Shown: positions 52,530-62,200 of the stretch, in pieces
How positions within the stretch are numbered: position 1 is the stretch's first letter
How the letters are laid out: each line of letters starts with the position of its first letter
Origin: Lachnospiraceae bacterium
Lineage (GTDB): Bacteria; Bacillota_A; Clostridia; Lachnospirales; Lachnospiraceae
DNA length: 64,000 bases
Assembly (NCBI GenBank): GCA_021770615.1
Contig: JAETQR010000010.1
Span: 1-64,000 of the forward strand
Direction: 5' to 3'
Notes under the pieces: model-generated
What the model was told of the DNA's origin: nothing
What the model saw: the letters and a program-made list of their open reading frames with translations, nothing else
The model's database searches: none
Position numbers and translations under genes: made by a program

Positions 52530-52558
52530 ACTATACAACAAAATTGGCATTTTGTCAA
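52530..52558 (-). promoter_or_regulatory. Consensus promoter of the abiF-type RNA
   Basis: On the minus strand a perfect TTGACA (52558-52553) and TATAGT (52535-52530) are exactly 17 bases apart. This is the strongest promoter match in the window and would start RNA near 52523. Confidence 0.85.
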
Positions 52559-52615
52559 ATAGAATCCAGCTATTTAGTAGTATACGTTGCAAGTAGAAAA
52601 GTATGCAGTTTATGA

Positions 52616-52672
52616 TTTTTTAAAAGAAATTAATTCTTTTAAAAAAACCAGAGGTGACCGTGCCACGGTTAC
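52616..52672. repeat. Two adjacent inverted repeats
   Basis: TTTTTTAAAAGAA at 52616-52628 and its exact complement at 52634-52646 form a 13-bp AT-rich palindrome. Next to it GTGACCGTG (52654-52662) pairs with CACGGTTAC (52664-52672). They could serve as terminators for convergent transcription or be ends of a lost element. The rest of 52673-52831 shows no gene. Confidence 0.6.
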
Positions 52673-52831
52673 TAAAGTGACCGAACTGTAGTCTTTTCAT
52701 TTCTGTATGCTGCCTGAAAAATGATCTTACAAGCTAAAAAACAGCCACATTGTTACGTGTATTTGACTTGTGCATAGCGAATTTGGTGGTCTGATGCTTG
52801 AAAAAGAAGAAAAGTGAGGCTGGAGAATATT

Positions 52832-52972
52832 TTGGATGCTTTGAAATTGGCAAAAAAGCTGGCAGTTCTTGGGAGAATATACGCATTGGGCTTATTAAAC
52901 GAAGATGAATATACAAAAGTCAAAAACAGAATTATGCGGGAACATGGGATTGTTACCTTTGAGACTATATAA
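52832..52972 (+). CDS. 46-residue SHOCT-like peptide
   Basis: The frame starts at TTG 52832 with GGAG six bases before, and ends at TAA 52970-52972. LGLLNEDEYTKVKNRIMRE resembles the SHOCT-type 'L-L-t-e-E-Y-x-k-x-K' helix pair that occurs in small proteins next to recombinases of mobile elements. No recombinase is present here, so it could be a remnant of such an element. Confidence is limited by size. Confidence 0.45.
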   Translation: MDALKLAKKLAVLGRIYALGLLNEDEYTKVKNRIMREHGIVTFETI

Positions 52973-53006
52973 TTCTTTGTAAAATAAAAAGAAAGGACTG
53001 AGAAAA

Positions 53007-53404
53007 ATGAACACTCATAATGACTTTTTGGATAATGCAGTGAATGATGAATTGGAACCGGAACGCATAGGGGATTTGACCACTGATGTGTGTTCGGATG
53101 GCAATGGGCGTGTCGGAAGATTGCTGATTACACTATTTTTAATGGAAAAAATGTTTTGGCAACTCCGGCGCTGTATATTTCATATTTTCTAAAGAGAAAT
53201 CGTGTGGAATACTATGACCGTATGACGGAGGTTCGTGCCAAGGGAAACTATGAACAGCGGGTTAAGTTCTTTTTACAGGCTTTGCTGGAGTCTGCTGAAG
53301 ATGCGACAGCAACGATTGATGAGTTGGTAATGCTGCATGATAAGAATGCAGTTGGGAAGAATATGAACATAATAATACAAAAGAAACAAAATGAAGCAGA
53401 TTGA
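53007..53404 (+). pseudogene. Frameshifted, degraded Fic-domain protein (C-terminal part)
   Basis: The first frame (from 53007) reads DGNGRVGRLLITLFLMEK and then loses similarity at an A-run (53146-53151). The next frame (from 53090) continues with NVLATPALYISYFLKRNRVEYYDRM and ELVMLHDKN. One A is missing, since seven are needed to keep the frame. The catalytic His-Pro-Phe before DGNGR is replaced by unrelated residues (TTDVCS). It is thus doubly inactive. It differs in family from the Fic fragment at 6301. Confidence 0.85.
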
Positions 53405-53494
53405 AATATATAATTCAGAATTTGTTGCAAAAAAGATTCTATTTGTGATATTTTATAAGTGGAAACGAAGCCAAATGAAAGGAATGTGATTCGT

Positions 53495-53767
53495 ATGACT
53501 ACAGTAAGTATTAGATTAGATGATCAGGATAAGATAGCGTTGGAGGAAATGTGTGCAGATATGGGTATGAATATATCCACTTTTTATATGCTATATACTA
53601 AAAAAGTTCTTAGAGATAGAAAAATACCATTTATGATTGAGGCACCGATAGAGCCTTTTTATTCTGTAGCAAATATGGAGCAGATTAGAAAAGCGGATGC
53701 TCAGGTAAAAGCTGGTAAAGTAGTGACTCGCAGCTTAGAAGAATTGGAGACTATGGCCAATGGGTAA
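53495..53767 (+). CDS. RelB/DinJ-family antitoxin
   Basis: This 90-residue protein begins MTTVSIRLDDQDKIALEEMC, a ribbon-helix-helix DNA-binding domain, followed by GMNISTFYMLY and a C-terminal toxin-binding tail (AQVKAGKVVTRSLEELE). ATG 53495 is chosen from family alignment; AAAGGAATG lies in front. It overlaps the broken yoeB frame by 8 bases, as in RelBE-type operons. Since the toxin partner is damaged, this antitoxin may survive for regulation or as anti-addiction protection. Confidence 0.88.
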   Translation: MTTVSIRLDDQDKIALEEMCADMGMNISTFYMLYTKKVLRDRKIPFMIEAPIEPFYSVANMEQIRKADAQVKAGKVVTRSLEELETMANG

Positions 53768-54025
53768 AATTACTTTTGCATAGGATGCGTGGGAGGAATA
53801 TCTCTATTGGCAGACTCAAGATAAGAAACATTGAAGAAAATTAATTTGTTTCTGAAGGAAATCCAGAGAACTCCATTCGAGGGTGCAGGAAAACCAGAAC
53901 CGTTGAAAGGCGACCTCTCGGGAGTGTGGAGTCGAAGAATTAATGATAAGGATAGGCTGGTATATCGATTTGAAAATGATATTGTTATTGTAGAGCAGTG
54001 CAAAGGTCATTACGACGATAAATAA
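53760..54025 (+). pseudogene. YoeB-family toxin with nonsense codon and frameshift
   Basis: From ATG 53760 the frame reads MGKITFA and then meets TAG at 53781-53783, where family members have Trp. At about 53827 one A is missing in an A-run, so the frame shifts. From about 53831 it again matches YoeB (KINLFLKEIQRTPFEGAGKP, then DKDRLVYRFEND and CKGHYDDK), including the C-terminal His and Tyr. A restart at ATG-less KKINL could give a short piece but the N-terminal helix would be missing. YoeB cleaves ribosome-bound mRNA in its intact form. Confidence 0.87.
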
Positions 54026-54095
54026 AAGTTGTTGTTGCCGATTTGGCGCTATGGCTCCACGAATAAGGTCGGTAGGTGAACCGAGAGCGGTTTGT

Positions 54096-54509
54096 TTACC
54101 CCCATCTTTGACGGGACAGTTTGATAAGCATGAAACCCGGTTCCTCGATTTCAGCAAAGTTCATGGATTTCAGTGTATGCAGGATTTCTTCACATGTATA
54201 GCGGTAGTCCCGCTTTTTTTCAATGATCCGGTAAAATAAAAGGGCTAAAAAACAAATCAGGAAATGTGCTTTTATTCTGTTTTCATACTGAAGATAAACT
54301 GGTCTTGCGGAAAAATCCGTCTTCATAATACGGAAACATTCTTCAATCTGCCAGCGCCCCTCGCTTATTTTCAGGATGCCGCTGACATCATCGTCCAACA
54401 GGTCCGTACATACTGCGTATAGTCCATCATACTGTCCTTCTGATGAAATTTTTTCTGTATCACGATATTTATGTCGTTTATGTTGGAAAAGGATTGTAAA
54501 TTGGAACAA
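54096..54509 (-). pseudogene. C-terminal fragment of an IS1634-like transposase
   Basis: About 137 codons read left and match the end of DDE transposases of the IS1634/IS4 kind, including YDGLYAVCTDL, the GRWQIEECFRIMKT motif with its catalytic Glu context, and RIKAHFLICFLALLFYR. The first two catalytic Asp residues would lie upstream, where no frame continues. No terminal inverted repeats are seen. It marks the right edge of the island. Confidence 0.8.
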
Positions 54510-54553
54510 GAGGTGGTGGAGGTGTTCACTTATTTATGAAGACGATTAAGGAT

Positions 54554-56554
54554 TCAAACTGTTTCATCCGTCTCTATGGATGGAATCCGAATTACAAAGG
54601 TCGTTCCCTTGCCCTCCTCTGACATTACGGAAATTTCCCCTTGATGTTCGGTGATGATCGTTTTTGTAATGGAAAGGCCAAGCCCCTGTCCGCCTTCCTT
54701 CCTGCGGGTGGTGTAAAGGCGCTGGAAGATATGGGAAAGCTCTTTTTCCGGTATACCACAGCCGGTATCTGATACATGAATGCAGGCAAATCCGTTTTCC
54801 TGTTTTAGGGAGAGGGTGATTTTTCCATCGGCAGGAGTAAAATCTGCGGCATTGTATAGCAGATTTTCCAGAGCACGGGATAGTTTCTCCGGATCTGCCA
54901 TGATCCGGCAGGGCTGCCCGGAAGCCTCGTAATAAAAATCCGGTCCGTTCATCTCGATAACGGGGCAGATACTGTAGTGAAAATCAGCAAGAAACCGGTT
55001 TAAGTCAAGGGCTTCCATATGAGGTGGGGTGCCTGCCTCGGATGCCAGGGTCTGGATGGACTGCAGCCGGTGGGATAAAAGCGCACACTGCTCCTCAATA
55101 TAGGACATTTTTTCTATGGTATTCGGGTCCAGCATGATATCGTTGCTGCGAATGATCTGTGCCATGTTGGACAGGGAGGTAAGTGGGGATTTCATATCGT
55201 GTCCAAGTTCGGTGATGAGCTGTCCCCGTTCGGAGAGAAGCTGATGCAGATGGAATGTCTTTTCCTCCACCTCTTCCTGAAGGTGGAGATTCAGCCGGAC
55301 ATTTTCCGCCATGATATCCCGGTTTCTCTGCACCATCAGTATAGCAAAGGCAATAACCATGCCGAAGGCACCGTATTCCTCCGGCCAGCCGCCGATGGCA
55401 GGTTCAAAATGCCCGATTGCCAGAACACCGTAAAGAAGGCAGACACCGTTTACGACAGCCGCCGCAAGTGGAATCAGGATGTGCGGACGTCCGGTCAGGC
55501 ATCCGCAAAATGCGGAGCCGATGAGAAGGATGGCGGCAAAAACCTTATACCAGGAAATGAGAATACCGTACCATTGTACCAGGGCGGGGAAGGCGGGTAG
55601 GATGAAGACAGGCAGGATGACGGAGACAGCGCACATCCCGAGAGTGAGCATGCGGACAAAGGCGGGCAGCTTACGGTATTTTTCCGGCAGGAAGAGGGAA
55701 AATGCAATCTTCAGGGCAAACATAAGCCCGGTTAATGCCATGCAGTCTTCTAAGGCATACAGGGAGCGTATCAGTGGAATTCCCGCAAGCCGGAGGAACG
55801 GATAGCAGATCCGCAGGGCAAAGGCCAGACTTAGCATACCAAAATAGAAAAGGACGGGCGAAGAAGGTTCGTCCTTTTTGAATACCATACAAAACAGTGA
55901 CAGGGTCAGGGATGTAAAAAACAGCAGCGCGTAAAAGAGGATGCGGTAAGCGGTAAGATGGCTGATGCTGTCAGGAGCTCCGATCGCAGGAGGATACCAG
56001 AGACCGCCATAGTAATGGGAATAGTTGGAAACCTGTATGATAAGCTCTGTGGATTTATCAATGGCAAAGGAATATGCGGTATCACGGATGAGAGGGGAAT
56101 ACCGTTCGGGTACGGTCTCTCCGGCTCCTCCAAGATTTATGCCGTTTACAAATACTCTGGTGGCACAAAGAGGCTCGGGAAGATAGAGTGTCACGGTGCC
56201 GTTTCCCTGAAGAAGCAGGCGGTAGGTGGCACAGCCGTAAGGATTGCCGTCCGTATGGAAGGCAGAGAGGTTTGGATATTCCCCAAGCCATGTTATATAG
56301 CGTGGAGACGGGGTGCCGGCAGTAAAATCCTCCGGAACGAGGAGCTGGTCGGGATAGAGTTCCCAGTTGTCCACAAGGAAGCGGATGCCATTTTCCGGTA
56401 TTATGGATGTAATACCTTGCACGGTCTGCGCTTTTTTTGTATACTTATTGTCATAGACAGAAAGCAGCCGTATTCCTGCCAGCGTGAGGAAAACGGCAAC
56501 GGTTACGATTAAAAGCGGCTGCAAGGTTTTACGTCTTAAAAATGTATGATTCAT
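54554..56554 (-). CDS. 7TM-type sensor histidine kinase with extracellular carbohydrate-binding-like domain
   Basis: This 666-residue kinase has an N-terminal membrane segment and an extracellular domain of about 150 residues with a jelly-roll pattern (YRLLLQGNGTVTLYLPEPL, then RVFVNGINLGGAGE) like the galactose-binding folds in 7TMR-DISM receptors. Seven hydrophobic segments follow (about 205-415), then a coiled coil, HisKA with GHDMKSPLTS, and HATPase with NLLYNAADFT and GQGLGLSI. Its response regulator is probably the one at 58288, with a surface protein gene on the other strand in between. Only 39 bases separate its start from that divergent gene. Confidence 0.88.
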   Translation of the reverse strand: MNHTFLRRKTLQPLLIVTVAVFLTLAGIRLLSVYDNKYTKKAQTVQGITSIIPENGIRFLVDNWELYPDQLLVPEDFTAGTPSPRYITWLGEYPNLSAFHTDGNPYGCATYRLLLQGNGTVTLYLPEPLCATRVFVNGINLGGAGETVPERYSPLIRDTAYSFAIDKSTELIIQVSNYSHYYGGLWYPPAIGAPDSISHLTAYRILFYALLFFTSLTLSLFCMVFKKDEPSSPVLFYFGMLSLAFALRICYPFLRLAGIPLIRSLYALEDCMALTGLMFALKIAFSLFLPEKYRKLPAFVRMLTLGMCAVSVILPVFILPAFPALVQWYGILISWYKVFAAILLIGSAFCGCLTGRPHILIPLAAAVVNGVCLLYGVLAIGHFEPAIGGWPEEYGAFGMVIAFAILMVQRNRDIMAENVRLNLHLQEEVEEKTFHLHQLLSERGQLITELGHDMKSPLTSLSNMAQIIRSNDIMLDPNTIEKMSYIEEQCALLSHRLQSIQTLASEAGTPPHMEALDLNRFLADFHYSICPVIEMNGPDFYYEASGQPCRIMADPEKLSRALENLLYNAADFTPADGKITLSLKQENGFACIHVSDTGCGIPEKELSHIFQRLYTTRRKEGGQGLGLSITKTIITEHQGEISVMSEEGKGTTFVIRIPSIETDETV

Positions 56555-56593
56555 TCTATTATTTCACCTCATATAGATAAAAGGAGCACGGTT

Positions 56594-58291
56594 ATGAAAA
56601 AAATACCAAATGTACTTGTACTGCTGTTACTTACAATATTATCAATATTATACATACCCCGTACTGTTTATGCAACGGAAAATGAACTGCAGGTGGATAC
56701 GGTATCCACCGGACCGGAGCTGGTTTCGTGGATGGAGTCGCATAATGGGCTTGGCGGTACTGTGAGCCTGGCGGCGGATATTACGCTTTCCGATACATGG
56801 TATTTTGTGTCGGCCCGGCAGGGGCAGCCAGCCATTACCGTGGATACGAACGGATTTTCCATTACCGTTACGGGAGAGATCAGCTTTCTCAGTGATGACC
56901 GTCTTACGTTCTATGGAACTCCGGATGAAAAGGGAGTGTTCCGCGTGGCTGCGGGAGGGCTTCTTTTCATGGAAGGATGTGCCATTGAAGAAAAAGCGGC
57001 TGGCAGTACAAAGGACGCCGGAGGGTATGTACTGGTGCAGGAGGAGGGTGCCGGACTGGTTGTGCAGAACTGCACCATATCGGGGGATATCCGGTATGCC
57101 AAAATGCCGTTAGTTATATATAACACACCGGTTACTGCCGTTGCCAGCCCCGGACAGGAGGCGGTGGATGTGCTTCCCAGTGTGATTGTCAGTCAGGTCA
57201 TCCGGAACGGACAGAAATATTTTGGTGAAGAAATCCCCGTCACATGGGAAACGGCAGGTACGGAGAAGGTGCAGCAGGAGAGACGGCGGTTTACCGTGCA
57301 GGGTACATTTCAGGGGGCGGTTTCCCTGGAGCCTCCTGTATGCACGGTTGTCTATAATGATGCCCCCCTGACCTTCACAGATGTAAGTGCATCGCTCAGC
57401 TATTCGGTATATGTATTCCAGGGCGGTTATACAAAACCGGAGGAGAAGCTGCCGATACACGTAGCAATGGAGTATTCCTTTGATCTTAATAACTGGATTT
57501 TGTATGATACGGAGTCTGTTTCCGATGTGGAGGAACTTTTTTTCATCGGGATAGCAAAAGCAGATTGGGATATTTCTGCAAATCCGTATATTTACATTCG
57601 CCTCCGATGCAGTGACGACGGGGAGGAAATATATTCCAATGTGCTCCGGTTTGCTGTGGATGATCTGAGTAAAGTGGAAGACCAGGGGGGAAACCGGGGT
57701 GGAGGCACGGCAATCGTAAATCCGCCAAAGGAGCCGGTTTCGGTATCGGAGCCCCCCACTTCGCCCAAGCCGGAGATCCCTGCCTCACCAAAACCGGAGC
57801 CTCCCACTTCGTCCGAACCGGAGAAAAATGATGGCAGCAGTGGTGAGCCGGGCGATGGGGAAGCGGATTTTGCCCGGAAGAATATCTCAGCAGAAGCCGG
57901 ACAGCAGGGCAAAACGCCAGTAATTTCTTCGGATGTGCTTTCGGATGAAAACAAAAAGAATGCGACAGGCAATACCAAAACGGAAGGGAAACCGGCAGAA
58001 CGTTCCAATATCAATGGTAACACCATGCACGTCGATAACACCCGGAAGGAACAGACCGAAAAAGCTTCCGGTTCCGGTCAGCTTGCGGACGCCGCAGGTG
58101 ATGTGGAACAACCGGACACCGTGGAAAAAAATAATGCCAGTGAAAACAGGAAGGATTCCGGTACTGCGTTGGCTGCCGATGGCAGCGGGGAATATAAGGC
58201 AGGTGTTCCATGGTTGCTGCCGGCAGCAGTTTTGGTGCTCGGAGCAGCAGCCGGTATTATCTTCCTTGTCAGATACCGCAGAATGCGTTAA
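56594..58291 (+). CDS. Surface protein with beta-helix-like and Ig-like parts and C-terminal anchor
   Basis: This 565-residue protein starts at ATG 56594 with AAGGAG seven bases before. A signal peptide (residues 1-28) precedes a region of strand repeats (DNTIS-type, about 45-170) like pectate-lyase folds, then an Ig-like domain (VIRNGQKYFGEEIPVTWETA). A Pro/Ser/Lys-rich linker follows, and a C-terminal membrane anchor (VPWLLPAAVLVLGAAAGIIF) with RYRRMR behind it. No LPxTG precedes the anchor. The gene lies between the kinase and regulator genes of what looks like one two-component system and could be its target or sensor accessory. Confidence 0.78.
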   Translation: MKKIPNVLVLLLLTILSILYIPRTVYATENELQVDTVSTGPELVSWMESHNGLGGTVSLAADITLSDTWYFVSARQGQPAITVDTNGFSITVTGEISFLSDDRLTFYGTPDEKGVFRVAAGGLLFMEGCAIEEKAAGSTKDAGGYVLVQEEGAGLVVQNCTISGDIRYAKMPLVIYNTPVTAVASPGQEAVDVLPSVIVSQVIRNGQKYFGEEIPVTWETAGTEKVQQERRRFTVQGTFQGAVSLEPPVCTVVYNDAPLTFTDVSASLSYSVYVFQGGYTKPEEKLPIHVAMEYSFDLNNWILYDTESVSDVEELFFIGIAKADWDISANPYIYIRLRCSDDGEEIYSNVLRFAVDDLSKVEDQGGNRGGGTAIVNPPKEPVSVSEPPTSPKPEIPASPKPEPPTSSEPEKNDGSSGEPGDGEADFARKNISAEAGQQGKTPVISSDVLSDENKKNATGNTKTEGKPAERSNINGNTMHVDNTRKEQTEKASGSGQLADAAGDVEQPDTVEKNNASENRKDSGTALAADGSGEYKAGVPWLLPAAVLVLGAAAGIIFLVRYRRMR

Positions 58292-58977
58292 CCGGCTTGC
58301 GAATCCGGAGCGAAAAAGTATCCCTTGCGCCGGATTGTCTGGATGTAATCGTGTTCCGGACAGAGCACAAGCAGTTTTTTACGTATGCGGCCGATGATGA
58401 CCTGGAGCGATTTTAACCCTTTATTGATCGGGGCTTTCCATACGGAATCAAAGATTTGTTCGTAGGTAAACACCTCCCCTGGGTGTCTGGCAAGAAAATA
58501 GAGCACATCAAATTCAAAGGTGGAAAAATCCGCTGAAATCTCGCCATAGCTCACGCTGCGGTTTGCAGGGTTAATGGTGAGATCACCAAAGTACAGTGTT
58601 TTTGGCGGTTCCGCTGCCCGTCCGGCACGGATGCGGGCACGCACACGCAGCTCCAGCTCCTCCATGCTGTAGGGCTTGCAGACATAGTCGTCTCCGCCGA
58701 TGGACAGTCCCCGGATACGGCTTTGTTCCTGCGTGTATCCGGAAAGGAACAAAAGAGGTATGCCTGTCTGCTGCCGTATCTTTTCACACAGGGAAAAACC
58801 ATCCATGCCGGGCAGGTCAACATCCAGAAGAATACAGTCCAGTGAAGCGGACAGGATGATTTGTTCCGCCTCCTCCGCCGTCTGCGTACAGATTACCTCA
58901 TACCCCATGGATTCAAAAAACATGCGGTTGTCATCCAGTATCGATTTATCGTCATCTATCATCAGAATCCTGTCCAT
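58288..58977 (-). CDS. OmpR/PhoB-family response regulator
   Basis: This 229-residue regulator has D52 in LLDVDLPG, the VCKPY lysine, and a C-terminal winged helix (YIQTIRRKGYFF at the end). ATG 58977 has GGAGG five bases before; the in-frame ATG at 58989 lies inside that ribosome site. Its stop overlaps the end of the convergent surface-protein gene by 4 bases. It is the nearest orphan regulator to the 7TM-type kinase at 54554, which lacks its own, so the pair is likely split by the surface gene. Confidence 0.9.
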   Translation of the reverse strand: MDRILMIDDDKSILDDNRMFFESMGYEVICTQTAEEAEQIILSASLDCILLDVDLPGMDGFSLCEKIRQQTGIPLLFLSGYTQEQSRIRGLSIGGDDYVCKPYSMEELELRVRARIRAGRAAEPPKTLYFGDLTINPANRSVSYGEISADFSTFEFDVLYFLARHPGEVFTYEQIFDSVWKAPINKGLKSLQVIIGRIRKKLLVLCPEHDYIQTIRRKGYFFAPDSQAG

Positions 58978-59099
58978 AGTTACCTCCATTCGCGCACGCC
59001 TTCTTGGGTCTGTTGCACTAACATAAATTATAAATTATGATAGGCATCTATAAGAATTATAACATAAAATATCCGGTATTTTCACCCTGAAAGTAAACG

Positions 59100-59130
59100 G
59101 CTGGCAACAAATGTGCCAGCTTCTTTATTT
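59100..59130 (+). terminator. Terminator-like hairpin in the leader region of the large secreted protein
   Basis: GCTGGCA (59100-59106) pairs with TGCCAGC (59114-59120), followed by a T-rich tract. No rightward gene ends nearby, so it could attenuate transcription into the gene at 59217 or terminate a short transcript from upstream. Confidence 0.45.
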
Positions 59131-59216
59131 TTGACACAAAATATTTTAATATAGGGCTAGGTCATAAAAGTTTTTGCTTTGCAGGCATAAATAAAAAGGA
59201 TTGGAGGAATAGAAAA

Positions 59217-62200
59217 TTGAAACAAAAAAATTTAAAGAGAAAAGCCGGTTCACTGCTTCTGGCAGCGGCAATGATAATAACTTCATTACCGGTGTTTAGT
59301 ACAAGGGTTTGGGCGGCGGAAGCGAACCAATTCAATGCCGGACCATCAGAAGTCCCCCATAACTTTGCGACAAAAGAGCAACTAAAGACCTTTAACACAG
59401 ATGACACGGACGGCAGTACAGCTTCAGCAACGATCTATTTTGGAAAAGACGTTACCTTTTGGTGGATTGCGGGAAGTCAGAGTGCTGACAGTGTAACATT
59501 GTTTGCGGGGAGACCGCTGGCAGTGTTCGATCAGGGAATCTGGCAAATGCTTTATAAGTTTGACGGGAACTATACCCTCGATGGAGATCTTCCTATAACG
59601 AAGGACTATGACAGCCAGTGGGATTGCACTTATTCAGATAGTACCCCGACAGAGGTAAATGTAGACCATTATGGAGGCAGTACACTAAGGACTATATTGA
59701 AAGATAGATATTCTTCTGGGTTTTCAACTGTCGAAAAGGAGATGATAAAGGATACAACGATCTATACGCTGGACACCAAAAATCAAAGTGTATATACCAC
59801 AACGGATAAATTGTATCTGCCATATGGAAATGACATGGGTGATACGTATATCACAGTGGGAGGCAATCGTTCTGACAGTGACGAGTTAAACAATGGTTTG
59901 CGTATAGATAAAGACTATTGGGATGAGTGGGACGACGGTCCTTTTTGGCTGTGTACACCGGGTGACGGTGGTAATTATGTGCAGGTGGCTTCGAAATCTT
60001 CCGGTGTGGATACTCTCGACGTTGGTAGTGAGCGTGTATTGAAGCCTGCCCTTGAACTGGATTTGTCATCTGTGCTTTTTGCATCTGGTGCGCAAGCAAC
60101 AGTAAGTGACGATGTCTGGACAGGAGCAGGGTTAACAGATAGGAACGCAATGACATTGAGACTGGACGGCGATGGCGAAAAAATCGGAACTGTGTCATAT
60201 GACGCTGCAACCGGTCAAATCACAGCGAAAAAGGATGCAGAAGCTGAGGGAAAAGTTGCTCTTGTAGTACAGGGGAACAATTCGGGCGATGTTGAATCCG
60301 GCGATTGGTATTACTCTGTGTGTGTGGGAGAGACGACAGTTGTTACAACAGACCAGATTAAGGCTGCCTGCAACATATTCGGAGAGATTGACCTTGCAAA
60401 ATGCAGAATCTGGCTGGAGACAACGATCCGGCGGGAAGATAGCGCAGAAAAGTATGCTAAGATGGCAGAAGCAAAAGATTCTGATACGACAGACACATTA
60501 GAGCCGGGAAAAACCGTTGTGTGTGCAGACGCAACCATAAGCAACGGTTCGGACGGCATGGTTACAATCGACAAGGGGAGCGATGGAACCGTTGATATAA
60601 CGGTCAAGCTGCCGCAGGCAGGCAGCATCGAGGTTTCTGCAGATGGAAAGATTACCGTCCCAGCCGGGGGGAAAGTCCAGGCCACAGGCGGAAAGGAGAT
60701 CACCCTGTCAGACGGAGGAACCGTTGATACGGATGGAACCGTAGAGGCAGAAAGGATCACAGTCGGAGATACTACGGTAACGGCACCGGAGGGAGGAAAG
60801 GTAACGTCAGACAAAGATGGAAACATTACGGTACCCGCCGGAGGAACGGTTCAGACTGGAGACGGAGAGGCGGTAACACTGCCAAACGGAGGAGCCGTTG
60901 ACAAAGACGGAACCGTAGAGGCAGAAAGGATCACAGTCGGAGATACTACAGTAACGGCATCGGAGGGAGGAAAGGTAACGTCAGACAAAGATGGAAATAT
61001 TACGGTACCCGCCGGAGGAACGGTTCAGACTGGAGACGGAGAGGCGGTAACACTGCCAAACGGAGGAACAGTTGATCAAGCCGGAAATATCACCGAACCG
61101 TCTTTTGAGGGAAAAGGAACCGTAGAGAATCCGTACCAGATCAAGACAGAAGAGGATCTGAAAAAACTGGCGGAACTGGTAAACAGCGGGAAAGATCCGA
61201 AAAAAGCTTACTATAAGATCGAAGCGGAAGAGGGAATTACGATCACAGAAGAGAGCAGTCCATGGACGCCGATTGGAACGGCAGAGCATCCGTTTACCGG
61301 AACGTTTGACGGAAATGGAAATACCATAAAAGGTCTGGAAATCAGCGGTGGCGAGCCGAAAGACGATCAGGGGCTCTTTGGAGTCAATGCCGGAACGATC
61401 GAAAACCTTATCATCGAGGGAAGCGTGACAGGAAAAGACAATGTGGGAGGAATCGCCGGAACAAACACCGACACCGGAATCATCAAAAACTGTACTTTGA
61501 ATGTCAGTGTGACCGGACAGAATGGCGTCGGAGGCATTGCCGGACAGAACAATGGTACAGTCACAGGCTGTACGAACAAAGGAAGTGTCACCGGAAGTGG
61601 AACAGGAGTTGGAGGAATCGTCGGAACCAACGGGGAAAACGGAAAAGTGAAAGACAATGTAAATAATGGAAACGTCGTCGGGGACAACACCGGAAGCAAC
61701 TCTTCTACCATCGGAGCCGTGATCGGGAAAAACGATAACACCAATGTGGCAGGCGACATTACCGGGAACTACTACCAGAAAACCGACGGGATCAATAAAG
61801 ACCTGACAGGGATCGGAGGAACAGAGCAGGATCCGGCGGGAATCACCAGCGGAAGCAGTCCGACGCCGGGAGAAGCTACACCAAGCCCGGCACCGGGAGG
61901 AAATACGCCAAGTCCGGCACCGGGAGGAAATACGTCAAACCAGACGCCGGGAGGGAGTAACCTGGGTCCGACACCGGGAAGCGCCATGAGCGGCCTGACG
62001 CCGGAACAGCAGGAGAAAGTGAACCAGATCGCAAAAGAGCTGAATGTCCCTGTGGAGACAGCGAAAAAGCTGCTGGAGATGGCACAGGAGCTTGGCATTG
62101 AAACAGACACCCTTCTTTTGACGGATCAGGATATCGTAAACCAGACCTCTGAGGGAGATGTCAAAGGCTCAAACTTCTCCAAAATCCAAGCGAAGGCAGC

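Noticed and set aside
6301..53404. The two Fic fragments as halves of one gene split by a rearrangement
   Set aside because: The first belongs to the VbhT-like short class (DIYEWAGEIR), the second to a longer class with DGNGRVGRLL and a different C-terminus, so they are different families.
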